Counted from the first letter of the stretch, positions 1 through 6,403 are shown. The stretch: 8,092 bases of DNA from an uncultured Eubacteriales bacterium (GCA_934667575.1 CAKUME010000040.1:1-8092); one strand, 5' to 3'. A program made the numbers and translations. Notes: generated by a model not told the origin, from the sequence alone.

Positions 1-1542
1 TTTGCCAAGGCAAACCTTGCCTATAAAATGAAAGCATCGCTGCCCAAAATGAACGACGAAGGGCGCATTCGGCTCAACCGCGCACGTCATCCGCTGCTCA
101 AAATGGAAACGGCGGTGCCGATCACGGTCGAGCTTGGCACCGTGTTCGACACGCTGGTCATCACCGGCCCCAACACCGGCGGCAAAACCGTGACGCTCAA
201 AACCATTGGCTTGCTCACGCTGATGGCCATGTGCGGCCTGATGATCCCGGCATCGGACGAAAGCGAGCTGTCGGTGTTTCACCATGTGTTTGCCGATATC
301 GGCGACGAGCAGAGCATTGAGCAGTCCTTGTCCACGTTTTCGGCACACATGACCAATATCATTGCCGTGCTGGATCAGGCGGATGCCCAAAGCCTTGTTT
401 TGATCGACGAATTGGGCGCGGGCACCGATCCGGTGGAGGGTGCGGCGCTGGCGCGGTCGATTCTTGAAACGCTGCGCGGCGACGGTGCGCGCATTGCGGC
501 CACCACGCACGATGCCGAGCTCAAGGAATATGCGCTGCAAACCCCCGGCGTGGAAAACGCCTGCTGCGAATTTGACGTGGCCACGCTGCGCCCCACATAC
601 CGGCTGCTGATCGGTGTGCCGGGCCGCTCCAACGCGTTTGCCATTTCGGAGCGGCTGGGCATGAGCGCTGCGGTGGTGGCGCGTGCGCGCAAGCTGGTGT
701 CGGAGGAAAACACCCGATTTGAGGACGTGGTGCAAAAGCTCGAGGAAAGCCGCCAGCAGCTGGAAGCCGAGCGCCGCACGGCAAATGAGCGGCGGCTCGA
801 AGCCCAGCGGATGCTGGAACAAGCCCAAAAAAAGCAGGCCGAGCTCGAGCAGATGCGCCAGCTCGAAATGGAGCGCGCACGCACCGAAGCACGCAACCTC
901 ACCGCACGCACGCGCGCCCAGGCCGACGCGCTGCTCAACGAGCTCGAAGAGCTGCGCAAAACGCAGGATGCTCAGGGCTCGGCGCAGGCGCGTGCCAAGC
1001 TGCGCGCGGGGCTGCGCGAAATGGAAAATGCCGCCGACCCGGTGGAACAGAAAAAGGCCGATGGCTATCGCTTGCCGCGTCCGCTCAAAAAAGGCGACCG
1101 CGTGCTGATCTATGATATCGACAAAAAAGCGATCGTGATCAGCCCGGCCGATCGGGGCGGGCTGGTGGAAGTGCAGGCGGGCATCATCAAAACGCGCGTG
1201 CCGGTCAGCAATCTGCGCCTGCTCAAGGACGAAAAAGTGACTGCCCAAACCACCGCGCACCGTCCGCGCACCGTGACCAAGGAGCTGAGCCGGTCGTCGG
1301 CGCGCACCGAAGTCGATCTGCGCGGAATGACTGCCGACGAGGCCATCATGGAGCTGGATCGATTCATTGATTCGGCCGTGCTGTCCGGTGTGGGGCAAAT
1401 TGCGATCATTCACGGCAAGGGCACCGGTGTGCTGCGTGCAGCGGTCACGCAGCGGCTGCGCAGCCATCCGAATATCAAGAGCTTCCGGCTCGGCGTATAC
1501 GGCGAGGGCGAAAATGGCGTGACCATTGCCGAGCTGAAATAA
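1..1542 (+). CDS. mutS2: Endonuclease MutS2 / ribosome-rescue ATPase, C-terminal 513 residues (5' end outside window)
   Basis: The frame is open from base 1, so the gene is cut by the window edge; the ATG at 28 is internal. MutS2 is an ATPase of the MutS family that suppresses recombination, and in Bacillus subtilis it also acts on stalled or collided ribosomes (family knowledge). Numbering from base 1, Walker A GPNTGGKT is at residues 56-63, the signature region with STFSAHM around 98-117, Walker B LVLIDELGAGTDP near 132-144 and the TTH switch at 168-170. A long Glu/Arg/Gln-rich coiled coil covers about 240-345. A KOW-like segment (GDRVLIYD to VPVSNLRLL) spans about 364-408. The Smr domain fills 438-513, with VDLRG at 438-442 and HGKGTG at 471-476. 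MutS2 is usually about 780-790 residues, so roughly 270 N-terminal residues are missing. No terminator separates it from the next gene, 65 bases on. Confidence 0.96.
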   Translation, partial: FAKANLAYKMKASLPKMNDEGRIRLNRARHPLLKMETAVPITVELGTVFDTLVITGPNTGGKTVTLKTIGLLTLMAMCGLMIPASDESELSVFHHVFADIGDEQSIEQSLSTFSAHMTNIIAVLDQADAQSLVLIDELGAGTDPVEGAALARSILETLRGDGARIAATTHDAELKEYALQTPGVENACCEFDVATLRPTYRLLIGVPGRSNAFAISERLGMSAAVVARARKLVSEENTRFEDVVQKLEESRQQLEAERRTANERRLEAQRMLEQAQKKQAELEQMRQLEMERARTEARNLTARTRAQADALLNELEELRKTQDAQGSAQARAKLRAGLREMENAADPVEQKKADGYRLPRPLKKGDRVLIYDIDKKAIVISPADRGGLVEVQAGIIKTRVPVSNLRLLKDEKVTAQTTAHRPRTVTKELSRSSARTEVDLRGMTADEAIMELDRFIDSAVLSGVGQIAIIHGKGTGVLRAAVTQRLRSHPNIKSFRLGVYGEGENGVTIAELK

Positions 1543-1607
1543 TTTCATCGCCGGCCGCATAAAAATGCAGTAAGCGCGAAAGGCGGGAGAACGGAGGCGT
1601 ATCAAAA

Positions 1608-2504
1608 ATGAGCAGACGACGGAAAAACGGACACGTGCTGGATATTCTGCTGGTGATATTGCTGATATTGGCGACCGGCGCGGCGGTGTGTTCCTTTCGC
1701 ATAACGGCGCAGCCGGATGAGAGCGGCTATGAGCTGGCCGAAAAAAACACGGCGACCGCGCGACTGGCGGGTGCGGCATTGCTTGGCGGTGACGTTGCGG
1801 TTACCTATCCGGAGTTGAACCGCCTGATTGCCGACCGGCTGCCGGCGCAATCCGGCTCCGTCACGGTGCAGACGCTCAAACTGCGCCCGGATTCGGAAAA
1901 GATTACAATATATATGCAGCTGCGCACCAAGGATCGCACTTGGCATGTCACCGCAACCGGCGCGGCCCAGTCGGTTTCCGACGGGGATGCTGTGATCGGC
2001 GTCACATTTGCGCCCGAGCGTGTTGTGGTGGGCAAGCAGGCGGTGCCGCGTGTGGTGTGGCAGCAAATGGCGAAAAAATGGACGAAACAATCGACCAGTG
2101 TTTCCATGCAGAACGGCGCGCTTACCTATACCTTTCCTGAACTGCCTGTCACCCTGCGTGCGCTGCGCGCGCAGTCGGACGGCGTGCAGCTGACGGTCAT
2201 GAGCGTGTTCCATCGGGAGAACGATGCGCCGGAATCCAATCCGGATTCGGCGTCCGACGGTGACCATACGATCTCGGCTTCCCCGGCGGATATTTCGGCC
2301 TTTCTCGAAAATGCAAAACAGCGTCTGCTCGATGGCCGCGCCACGCTGACAGAGCTTTGGAACGAATGGAAAGCCAAGTTTCCGCAGGCGGACGCGGCAC
2401 AGTTTTGGGCCGCGTTGAAAAACGACTGGAGCGATTTATCGTCCAAATGGCAAAGTTGGATCGGCTCGCAGTCCGATTCTGCCGGCAGTACCGTATCCGA
2501 TTAG
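1608..2504 (+). CDS. Membrane-anchored YpmS/DUF2140-like protein, function unknown
   Basis: The 298-residue product starts at an ATG ten bases after GGAGG (1593-1597). A basic N-terminus (SRRRKNGH) and one hydrophobic helix at about residues 10-30 predict an inner-membrane anchor with the rest outside; no true lipobox precedes Cys28. Residues about 63-202 look like the YpmS (DUF2140) fold by eye: 'VTYPELNRLIADRL' resembles its ELN element, alternating beta-strand-like segments follow, then 'VVGKQAVP' resembles the family's GK-LP-P turn, and a final strand 'LTVMSVFH'. This assignment is an inference from pattern, not a database match. Residues 203-230 are Asp/Ser/Pro-rich and probably unstructured. 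The tail from 231 is helical and Trp-rich, with Trp267, Trp274 and Trp281 exactly seven apart. YpmS itself has no firmly known function. It lies 65 bases after mutS2 and is probably cotranscribed with it. Confidence 0.75.
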   Translation: MSRRRKNGHVLDILLVILLILATGAAVCSFRITAQPDESGYELAEKNTATARLAGAALLGGDVAVTYPELNRLIADRLPAQSGSVTVQTLKLRPDSEKITIYMQLRTKDRTWHVTATGAAQSVSDGDAVIGVTFAPERVVVGKQAVPRVVWQQMAKKWTKQSTSVSMQNGALTYTFPELPVTLRALRAQSDGVQLTVMSVFHRENDAPESNPDSASDGDHTISASPADISAFLENAKQRLLDGRATLTELWNEWKAKFPQADAAQFWAALKNDWSDLSSKWQSWIGSQSDSAGSTVSD

Positions 2505-2533
2505 AAAAAAAATAAAAAAAGCAGCGAAAACGC

Positions 2534-2562
2534 TTGACTTTTGCGCCGAAACCCCGTATAAT
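2534..2562 (+). promoter_or_regulatory. Sigma-A promoter for the ylxM-ffh-rpsP-trmD cluster
   Basis: TTGACT at 2534-2539 and TATAAT at 2557-2562 are 17 bases apart, which is near-perfect sigma-A consensus. Transcription should begin near 2569. An A-rich tract (2505-2520, eight As, a T, seven As) lies 13 bases upstream of the -35 and could act as an UP element. A short inverted repeat, AGCG and CGCT around AAAA (2523-2534), touches the first base of the -35 box. The promoter sits in the 110-base gap after the YpmS-like gene and is the only strong one before the cluster. Confidence 0.88.
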
Positions 2563-2572
2563 AGAACAGCAA

Positions 2573-2594
2573 TGTAAAGGCGAAAACCTTTACA
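2573..2594 (+). repeat. Perfect 8-bp inverted repeat in the ylxM leader (operator or mRNA hairpin)
   Basis: TGTAAAGG (2573-2580) and CCTTTACA (2587-2594) are exact reverse complements separated by six bases. The element starts about four bases after the predicted transcription start and ends nine bases before the AAGGAG ribosome binding site. It has no following T run, so it is not a terminator. It could be a repressor operator or a 5' stabilising hairpin. The TGTAAA/TTTACA half-sites recall variable-spacing CcpA sites reported in clostridia, but that link is from memory and unproven. Confidence 0.7.
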
Positions 2595-2614
2595 CACTGG
2601 AAGGAGCGGTTCGG

Positions 2615-2977
2615 ATGGCCAAAAACTTGACGCTTTCGCTGCTTCTTGATTTCTACGGGCCGCTGCTCACGGAAAAACAGCGCACAGTGGCGTCGCTCTA
2701 TTACGACGAAGATCTGTCGCTTTCCGAAATTGCGCAGGCGCAGCAAATTTCCCGGCAGGGCGTGCGTGATGCGCTCAAGCGTGCCGAGCAGCAAATGCTG
2801 GAGCTGGAGCAGACACTCGGGTTAGCGCAGCGGTTTCGGGCCATTACCGCTGGGCTGGACGAAATTGCCGAAACCGCGCAGGTGCTGGCCGATGCCGCAG
2901 ATCCGGCCGTGCGGATTGCCGCAGCGCAAATTCGCCAAATTGCCGCAGAGCTGAAAACAAAGGAAACGGACGAATAA
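2615..2977 (+). CDS. ylxM: YlxM-family SRP-associated helix-turn-helix protein
   Basis: The product has 120 residues and belongs to the YlxM/UPF0122 family, encoded next to ffh in most Firmicutes. In streptococci, family members have been linked to modulation of the signal recognition particle. The opening 'LLLDFYGPLLTEKQR' (residues 9-23) is the family hallmark. A sigma-70 region-4-like helix-turn-helix follows at about 34-58 (LSLSEIAQAQQISRQGVRDA), then an Ala/Glu/Gln-rich helical C-terminus to residue 112. I chose the ATG at 2615 because GGAAGGAG (2599-2606) precedes it by eight bases. The frame stays open back to a TTG at 2534, but that TTG is the -35 box, so it cannot be translated from this promoter. 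The gene is first in the cluster, 43 bases before ffh. Confidence 0.93.
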   Translation: MAKNLTLSLLLDFYGPLLTEKQRTVASLYYDEDLSLSEIAQAQQISRQGVRDALKRAEQQMLELEQTLGLAQRFRAITAGLDEIAETAQVLADAADPAVRIAAAQIRQIAAELKTKETDE

Positions 2978-3020
2978 ACGTTCCAAAAGATAATGAAGAT
3001 CGAAAGGAGCATTTTCCGCG

Positions 3021-4349
3021 ATGGCTTTTGAGGGATTGTCTGATAAATTATCCGCCGCATTCAAGCGATTGCGCGCCAAGGGCAAATTGACCGAGAACGA
3101 CGTGAAGGAAGCCATGCGGGAAGTGCGGCTCGCGCTGCTCGAGGCGGATGTGAACTACAAAGTGGCGAAAGACTTCACCAAATCCGTGACCGAACGCGCC
3201 ATTGGCACCGAGGTGATGGAAAGTCTCACCCCGGCGCAGCAGGTCATCAAGATTGTCAACGAAGAGCTCACCGCGCTGATGGGCGGCAGCCAGTCGCTGA
3301 TTCACACCGCCCCCAAGCCGCCCACGGTGATTATGCTCTGCGGTTTGCAGGGCGCCGGCAAAACAACGCATGCGGGCAAGCTCGCACTGATGCTTCGACG
3401 TCAGGGTCACCGGCCGCTGCTCGTTGCATGCGACATTTATCGCCCGGCGGCCATTGAGCAGCTGCGCATTGTGAGCGAACAGGCGGGTGCGGCGTTTTTT
3501 GAAAACGGCACCGCTCGCCCGGTAGATACCGCGCGCAAGGCGATTGCACTCGCCAAAGACCATGGCTACGACATGGTGATCATCGATACCGCCGGCCGTC
3601 TGCACATTGATGAAGCGCTCATGCAGGAGCTGCGCGATGTGAAAGCGGCGGTGGAGCCGGACGAAATTCTGCTCGTGGTGGATGCCATGACCGGCCAGGA
3701 TGCGGTCAATGCGGCCAAGAGCTTCGATGATGCGCTGGGCATCACCGGCGTCATTCTCACCAAGCTCGACGGCGACACCCGCGGCGGCGCAGCGCTTTCC
3801 ATTCGCGCCGTGACCGGTAAGCCGATCAAATTCTCGGGCACCGGCGAAAAGCTCGAAAACCTCGAGGTATTCCACCCGGACCGCATGGCGTCGCGCATTT
3901 TGGGCATGGGCGATGTGCTCACACTCATTGAGGAAGCGGGGCAGAAGCTCGACCAGAAAAAAGCCGAAGAGGCGGCGCGCAAGCTGAGCAAAAACCAATT
4001 CACGCTCGACGATCTGCTCGACCAGTTCCAGCAGATGAAAAAAATGGGCTCGATGAAATCACTGCTCTCCAAGCTGCCCGGCGTGGATAAGCAGCTGCGC
4101 GATGTGGATATCGACGACCGAATGATGGACCGTATGGCGGCCATCATTCAATCGATGACGCCCGCCGAGCGCACCAAGCCCGATTTGATCAATGCGTCCC
4201 GCAAGCGGCGTGTTGCCGCGGGCAGCGGGATGCGCGTGGAGGATGTCAACCGCCTGCTGCGCCAGTATGAGCAGATGCAAAAAATGATGAAGCAGATGCG
4301 CGGCAACAAGCGTTTTGGCAGTATGTTCCGGGGCAGGCCCGGGTTTTGA
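3021..4349 (+). CDS. ffh: Signal recognition particle protein Ffh (SRP54 homologue)
   Basis: Ffh binds the SRP RNA and hydrophobic signal sequences on translating ribosomes and docks with FtsY to deliver them to the Sec translocon; it is a GTPase. The 442 residues are complete and of normal length. The N domain (helical bundle) covers about 1-88. The G domain carries G1 GLQGAGKTT at 108-116, DTAGR at 189-193, TKLDGDTRGGAA at 247-258 and SGTGEKL at 272-278. The methionine-rich M domain runs from about 325 to 430, with QQMKKMGSMKSLLSKLPG at 337-354, the RNA-binding helix-turn-helix including SRKRRVAAGSGM at 393-404, and a Met-rich end (QMQKMMKQM, 418-426). AAGGAG (3004-3009) lies 11 bases before the ATG. 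The receptor gene ftsY and the SRP RNA gene are not in this window. Confidence 0.98.
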   Translation: MAFEGLSDKLSAAFKRLRAKGKLTENDVKEAMREVRLALLEADVNYKVAKDFTKSVTERAIGTEVMESLTPAQQVIKIVNEELTALMGGSQSLIHTAPKPPTVIMLCGLQGAGKTTHAGKLALMLRRQGHRPLLVACDIYRPAAIEQLRIVSEQAGAAFFENGTARPVDTARKAIALAKDHGYDMVIIDTAGRLHIDEALMQELRDVKAAVEPDEILLVVDAMTGQDAVNAAKSFDDALGITGVILTKLDGDTRGGAALSIRAVTGKPIKFSGTGEKLENLEVFHPDRMASRILGMGDVLTLIEEAGQKLDQKKAEEAARKLSKNQFTLDDLLDQFQQMKKMGSMKSLLSKLPGVDKQLRDVDIDDRMMDRMAAIIQSMTPAERTKPDLINASRKRRVAAGSGMRVEDVNRLLRQYEQMQKMMKQMRGNKRFGSMFRGRPGF

Positions 4350-4400
4350 TTCCAATTGCATTCATCCGGTTTCCGGTTGAAGATAGATAAAAATTTATCC

Positions 4401-4405
4401 GGAGG
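4401..4405 (+). promoter_or_regulatory. Ribosome binding site deciding the rpsP start
   Basis: GGAGG lies eight bases before the ATG at 4414. An in-frame GTG at 4405 overlaps this Shine-Dalgarno sequence, so it cannot be the start, and the N-terminus MSVKIRLRR from 4414 is canonical for S16. A small inverted repeat, GATAAA and TTTATC around AA (4386-4399), abuts the site and could slightly affect its accessibility. Confidence 0.85.
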
Positions 4406-4413
4406 TGAAAATC

Positions 4414-4659
4414 ATGTCTGTAAAAATTCGTCTGCGCCGTCTGGGCGCGAAGAAGAGCCCGTTCTACCGTGTGGTGGTCGCGGATTCCAGATACCCGCGC
4501 GATGGCCGCTTCATTGAAGAAATCGGTACCTACGATCCGCTGTCGGAGCCGTCTACCCTGAAGGTGGATGCCGAAAAAGCGAAAGCGTGGATTGCCAAGG
4601 GCGCTCAGCCGACCGACACCGTGAAGGCGCTCTTCAAGAAAAATGGCATCACGGAATAA
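4414..4659 (+). CDS. rpsP: 30S ribosomal protein S16
   Basis: S16 is a primary-assembly protein of the 30S subunit that binds 16S rRNA. The 81-residue product is full length, with the family opening 'VKIRLRRLGAKKSPFYRVVVADSR' (residues 3-26) followed by 'PRDGRFIEEIGTYDPL' (28-43). The mid-region 'KVDAEKAKAWIAKGAQPTDTVKAL' matches the usual C-terminal half. It starts 64 bases after ffh, and I see no convincing promoter in that gap, so it is most likely expressed from the promoter at 2534-2562. It lies 18 bases before khpA. Its position beside the assembly factor gene rimM suits shared regulation of 30S biogenesis. Confidence 0.98.
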   Translation: MSVKIRLRRLGAKKSPFYRVVVADSRYPRDGRFIEEIGTYDPLSEPSTLKVDAEKAKAWIAKGAQPTDTVKALFKKNGITE

Positions 4660-4677
4660 AAAAGGAGGTCTTGACCA

Positions 4678-4911
4678 ATGAAAGACTTGCTTTTGACGAT
4701 TGTCCGGGGTTTGGTGGAAGATCCTTCTGCGGTAAGCGTAGAAGTTTCGGATTCGGAGGATGGCAGCGCGACCGTGTATCATCTGCGCGTAGCAGAATCG
4801 GATATGGGTCGCGTGATCGGCAAACAGGGGCGGATTGCAAAAGCGATTCGCACCGTAATGCGCGCCGCTGCCGTTCGTTCGGGTGAAAAAATCCTGGTGG
4901 AAATCGACTGA
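4678..4911 (+). CDS. khpA: KH-domain RNA-binding protein KhpA (YlqC)
   Basis: KhpA is a small single-KH RNA-binding protein. In other Firmicutes it partners with KhpB (Jag/EloR) and influences cell elongation and division through RNA targets. The 77 residues include the KH core 'GRVIGKQGRIAKAIR' (44-58) with the GxxG loop as GKQG at 48-51, preceded by the strand 'YHLRVAESD' and followed by 'VRSGEKILVEID', the usual family ending. GGAGG at 4664-4668 sits nine bases before the ATG. The place between rpsP and rimM is the standard one for this family. No khpB is present here, since it normally lies near oxaA/yidC. Confidence 0.96.
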   Translation: MKDLLLTIVRGLVEDPSAVSVEVSDSEDGSATVYHLRVAESDMGRVIGKQGRIAKAIRTVMRAAAVRSGEKILVEID

Positions 4912-4933
4912 CGCCGCAACCGTTTCGAACGAA

Positions 4934-4971
4934 CAGGAAATTGCATTCCTGCGCTGCGAAGCGGTTTTTTT
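4934..4971 (+). terminator. Possible weak attenuator between khpA and rimM
   Basis: Two small hairpins precede a run of seven Ts. The first pairs CAGGAA (4934-4939) with TTCCTG (4946-4951). The second pairs CGCT (4952-4955) with AGCG (4960-4963) around GCGA, a GNRA-type tetraloop, and the T run spans 4965-4971. The second stem is only four pairs with one G before the Ts, so full termination is unlikely. Partial attenuation that lowers rimM-trmD relative to rpsP would make sense but is not shown. Confidence 0.35.
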
Positions 4972-4995
4972 CTATCGGAAGGAGACCATTGCTGG

Positions 4996-5511
4996 ATGCT
5001 GAAGCAGTTTTTGGAAGCCGGAAAGGTGGTTGGCACGCACGGCGTGCGCGGCGAGCTGCGTGTGCAGCCGCTGGGCGATGGGCCTGCGTTTCTGGCGCAG
5101 TTTCGCACGCTGTATTTGAGCGCGGGCGGTGCGCCGGTGCGCGTGCAGTCGGCGCGCGCACACAAAAGCTTGGCGCTGATCAAGCTCGAGGGCGTGGATG
5201 ATATGGACGCGGCCGAGCGGCTGCGCGGCCGCGTGCTTTATTTTAATCGCAAAGATGCCCGGCTGCCCGAGGGCCGTTATTTTATTGTGGATTTAATCGG
5301 GGCGCGCGCGGTGGACGATCAAAGCGGTCGGGTATACGGTACGCTGACCGACGTGATCGAAGCCGGTGCGCAGGATGTGTATGAGATTACCGACGACGCG
5401 GGGCAAAAGCACCTGATGCCGGCTGTGCCGGAAATGGTGCGGGCAATCCATCCGGAGCAGGGCGAGCTGCGCATTCGGCCGGTTGCGGGGATTTTTGACG
5501 ATGCGGATTGA
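4996..5511 (+). CDS. rimM: 16S rRNA processing protein RimM
   Basis: RimM is a 30S assembly factor that helps mature the 16S 3' (head) domain and interacts with S19. The 171-residue product has the usual length and layout. The N-terminal RimM barrel carries 'GKVVGTHGVRGELRV' at 9-23 and the helix 'GVDDMDAAERLRGR' at 66-79. A C-terminal PRC-barrel-like part begins near 'YFIVDLIG' (95-102) and continues through 'DVYEI' and 'HLMPAVPEMV' to the terminal 'VAGIFDD'. AAGGAG (4979-4984) lies 11 bases before the ATG. The first residues, MLKQFLEAGKVV, match the family start. Its last 11 bases overlap trmD, so the two are probably translationally coupled. Confidence 0.96.
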   Translation: MLKQFLEAGKVVGTHGVRGELRVQPLGDGPAFLAQFRTLYLSAGGAPVRVQSARAHKSLALIKLEGVDDMDAAERLRGRVLYFNRKDARLPEGRYFIVDLIGARAVDDQSGRVYGTLTDVIEAGAQDVYEITDDAGQKHLMPAVPEMVRAIHPEQGELRIRPVAGIFDDAD

Positions 5512-6196
5512 TATTATGACGCTGTTTCCGGATATGTGCGACACGGTGCTGCGCACTAGCATCATCGGCCGTGCGCGTGAAAACGGCCTGATTTCGGTGT
5601 TTTGCCACGATATTCGCGACTACACTACCGATCGCCACCGCCGTGTGGACGATTATCCTTACGGCGGCGGAAAAGGCATGATTATGCAGGCCGATCCCAT
5701 CGATCGCTGCTTTTCTGCAATCTGCCGCGAAATTGGCGCCCGGCCGCACTTGGTGTATCTGTCGCCGCAAGGCAAAACGCTCACGCAGGCGTGTGCCCGC
5801 GCGCTAGCGCAGATCCCGAACTTGGCGCTGCTGTGCGGTCATTACGAGGGTGTGGACGAACGGGTGATCGAATCCATTGTAGATGAAGAGATCTCCATTG
5901 GCGATTATGTGCTCACCGGCGGAGAACTGCCCGCGCTGGTGGTGGCCGACTGCGTGGCGCGCATGATTCCCGGGGTGCTGGCTGACGAAGTATGCTTTAC
6001 CGAAGAAAGCCACTTTGCCGGGCTGCTCGAATATCCGCAGTATTCGCGCCCGGCCGACTGGCAGGGTCGTCGGGTGCCGGAGGTGCTGCTTAGCGGCGAC
6101 CATGCGCGCATTGCCCGCTGGCGCAACGAAGAATCGCTTCGCCGAACGCAGCAAAAACGTCCGGATATGCTGGAAAACACCCAAAGCCACCCCTAA
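5501..6196 (+). CDS. trmD: tRNA (guanine-37-N1)-methyltransferase TrmD
   Basis: TrmD uses S-adenosylmethionine to methylate N1 of G37 next to the anticodon, preventing +1 frameshifting. It is a SPOUT-fold dimer. The 231 residues include 'MRIDIMTLFP' (1-10), 'DYPYGGGKGMIMQADP' (51-66), and the trefoil-knot SAM site: 'LSPQGK' 87-92, 'LCGHYEGVDER' 111-121 and 'ISIGDYVLTGGELPAL' 131-146. The C-terminal tRNA-binding part has 'LEYPQYSRP' and 'EVLLSGDHARIARWR'. By direct numbering, conserved Arg154 is present but residue 169, Asp in the Haemophilus and E. coli enzymes, is Glu (EES, 168-170). The ATG at 5501 is preceded by only a weak GGGGA (5487-5491) and overlaps rimM by 11 bases; an in-frame TTG at 5483 is less likely. 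rplS, the usual next gene, is absent. Confidence 0.96.
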   Translation: MRIDIMTLFPDMCDTVLRTSIIGRARENGLISVFCHDIRDYTTDRHRRVDDYPYGGGKGMIMQADPIDRCFSAICREIGARPHLVYLSPQGKTLTQACARALAQIPNLALLCGHYEGVDERVIESIVDEEISIGDYVLTGGELPALVVADCVARMIPGVLADEVCFTEESHFAGLLEYPQYSRPADWQGRRVPEVLLSGDHARIARWRNEESLRRTQQKRPDMLENTQSHP

Positions 6197-6314
6197 ATCG
6201 TTTGAGGGCTGTCGTAAGTGCTTAAAAACTTTCCACATATTCGTCAATATGAACAAACGGCTCCCCGCGCATTTGGCTTCAATCAGTGATGCATCTGAAT
6301 TTTTCTATAGGGAA

Positions 6315-6342
6315 TTGACGATTCCGGAAAAAGTGATATAAT
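6315..6342 (+). promoter_or_regulatory. Sigma-A promoter for the HPr gene
   Basis: TTGACG (6315-6320) and TATAAT (6337-6342) are 16 bases apart, a strong sigma-A match. Transcription should start near 6349, giving a leader of about 55 bases. That leader contains only a weak AGGG/CCCT hairpin (6362-6375). The surrounding 40 bases are AT-rich compared with the flanking genes, as expected for a promoter region. Confidence 0.85.
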
Positions 6343-6388
6343 AGAATATAAGATGAAAGAAAGGGTTTCGCCCCTCGATCATTTTTAT

Positions 6389-6394
6389 GAGGAG
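6389..6394 (+). promoter_or_regulatory. Ribosome binding site selecting the GTG start of the HPr gene
   Basis: GAGGAG lies nine bases before the GTG at 6404. The in-frame ATG at 6395 directly abuts the site, too close to be used, and the in-frame ATG at 6353 has no Shine-Dalgarno sequence. The GTG start also puts the active histidine at residue 15, as in nearly all HPr proteins. Confidence 0.85.
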
Positions 6395-6403
6395 ATGTTT
6401 TTT

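Larger units (their letters stand above)
6197..6403 (+). other. Non-coding gap between trmD and the HPr gene, with nested inverted repeats
   Basis: This 207-base gap has no convincing reading frame. It holds an outer pair CGTTTG (6199-6204) and CAAACG (6254-6259) enclosing a hairpin of CATATT (6236-6241) and AATATG (6246-6251). No T run follows, so this is not a standard terminator, and readthrough from trmD is possible. GGGCTGTCGT at 6206-6215 recurs exactly at 6685-6694 in the terminator after the HPr gene. The rest is the promoter and the leader. Confidence 0.6.

Noticed and set aside
375..959. Ser/Arg-rich minus-strand frame of 194 codons inside mutS2
   Set aside because: Low-complexity Ser/Ala/Arg translation typical of the reverse of a GC-rich coiled-coil gene; no start signal.
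1608..1691. Lipoprotein signal peptide with Cys28 in the YpmS-like protein
   Set aside because: The residues before Cys are A-A-V; a lipobox needs a small residue (Gly/Ala/Ser) directly before Cys. An uncleaved membrane anchor fits better.
2505..2534. Minus-strand intrinsic terminator (AGCG/CGCT stem followed by T runs)
   Set aside because: The stem is four pairs only, and no minus-strand gene needs it; the A tract is better read as part of the promoter region.
2534..2614. N-terminal extension of ylxM from a TTG at 2534
   Set aside because: That TTG is part of the -35 hexamer, upstream of the transcription start, and the ATG at 2615 has a good ribosome binding site and the family N-terminus.
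3048..3998. Open frame of 316 codons on the minus strand inside ffh
   Set aside because: It lies fully antisense to the certain ffh gene, has no ribosome binding site or recognisable protein, and reflects the GC-rich third codon positions of ffh.
4345..4400. Separate promoter for rpsP
   Set aside because: TTGATT and TTGCAT occur, but no acceptable -10 hexamer lies 16-18 bases from either.
6353..6403. Longer HPr start at ATG 6353
   Set aside because: There is no Shine-Dalgarno sequence before it, and it would add 17 residues unlike any HPr N-terminus; GTG 6404 is well placed and sets His15 correctly.
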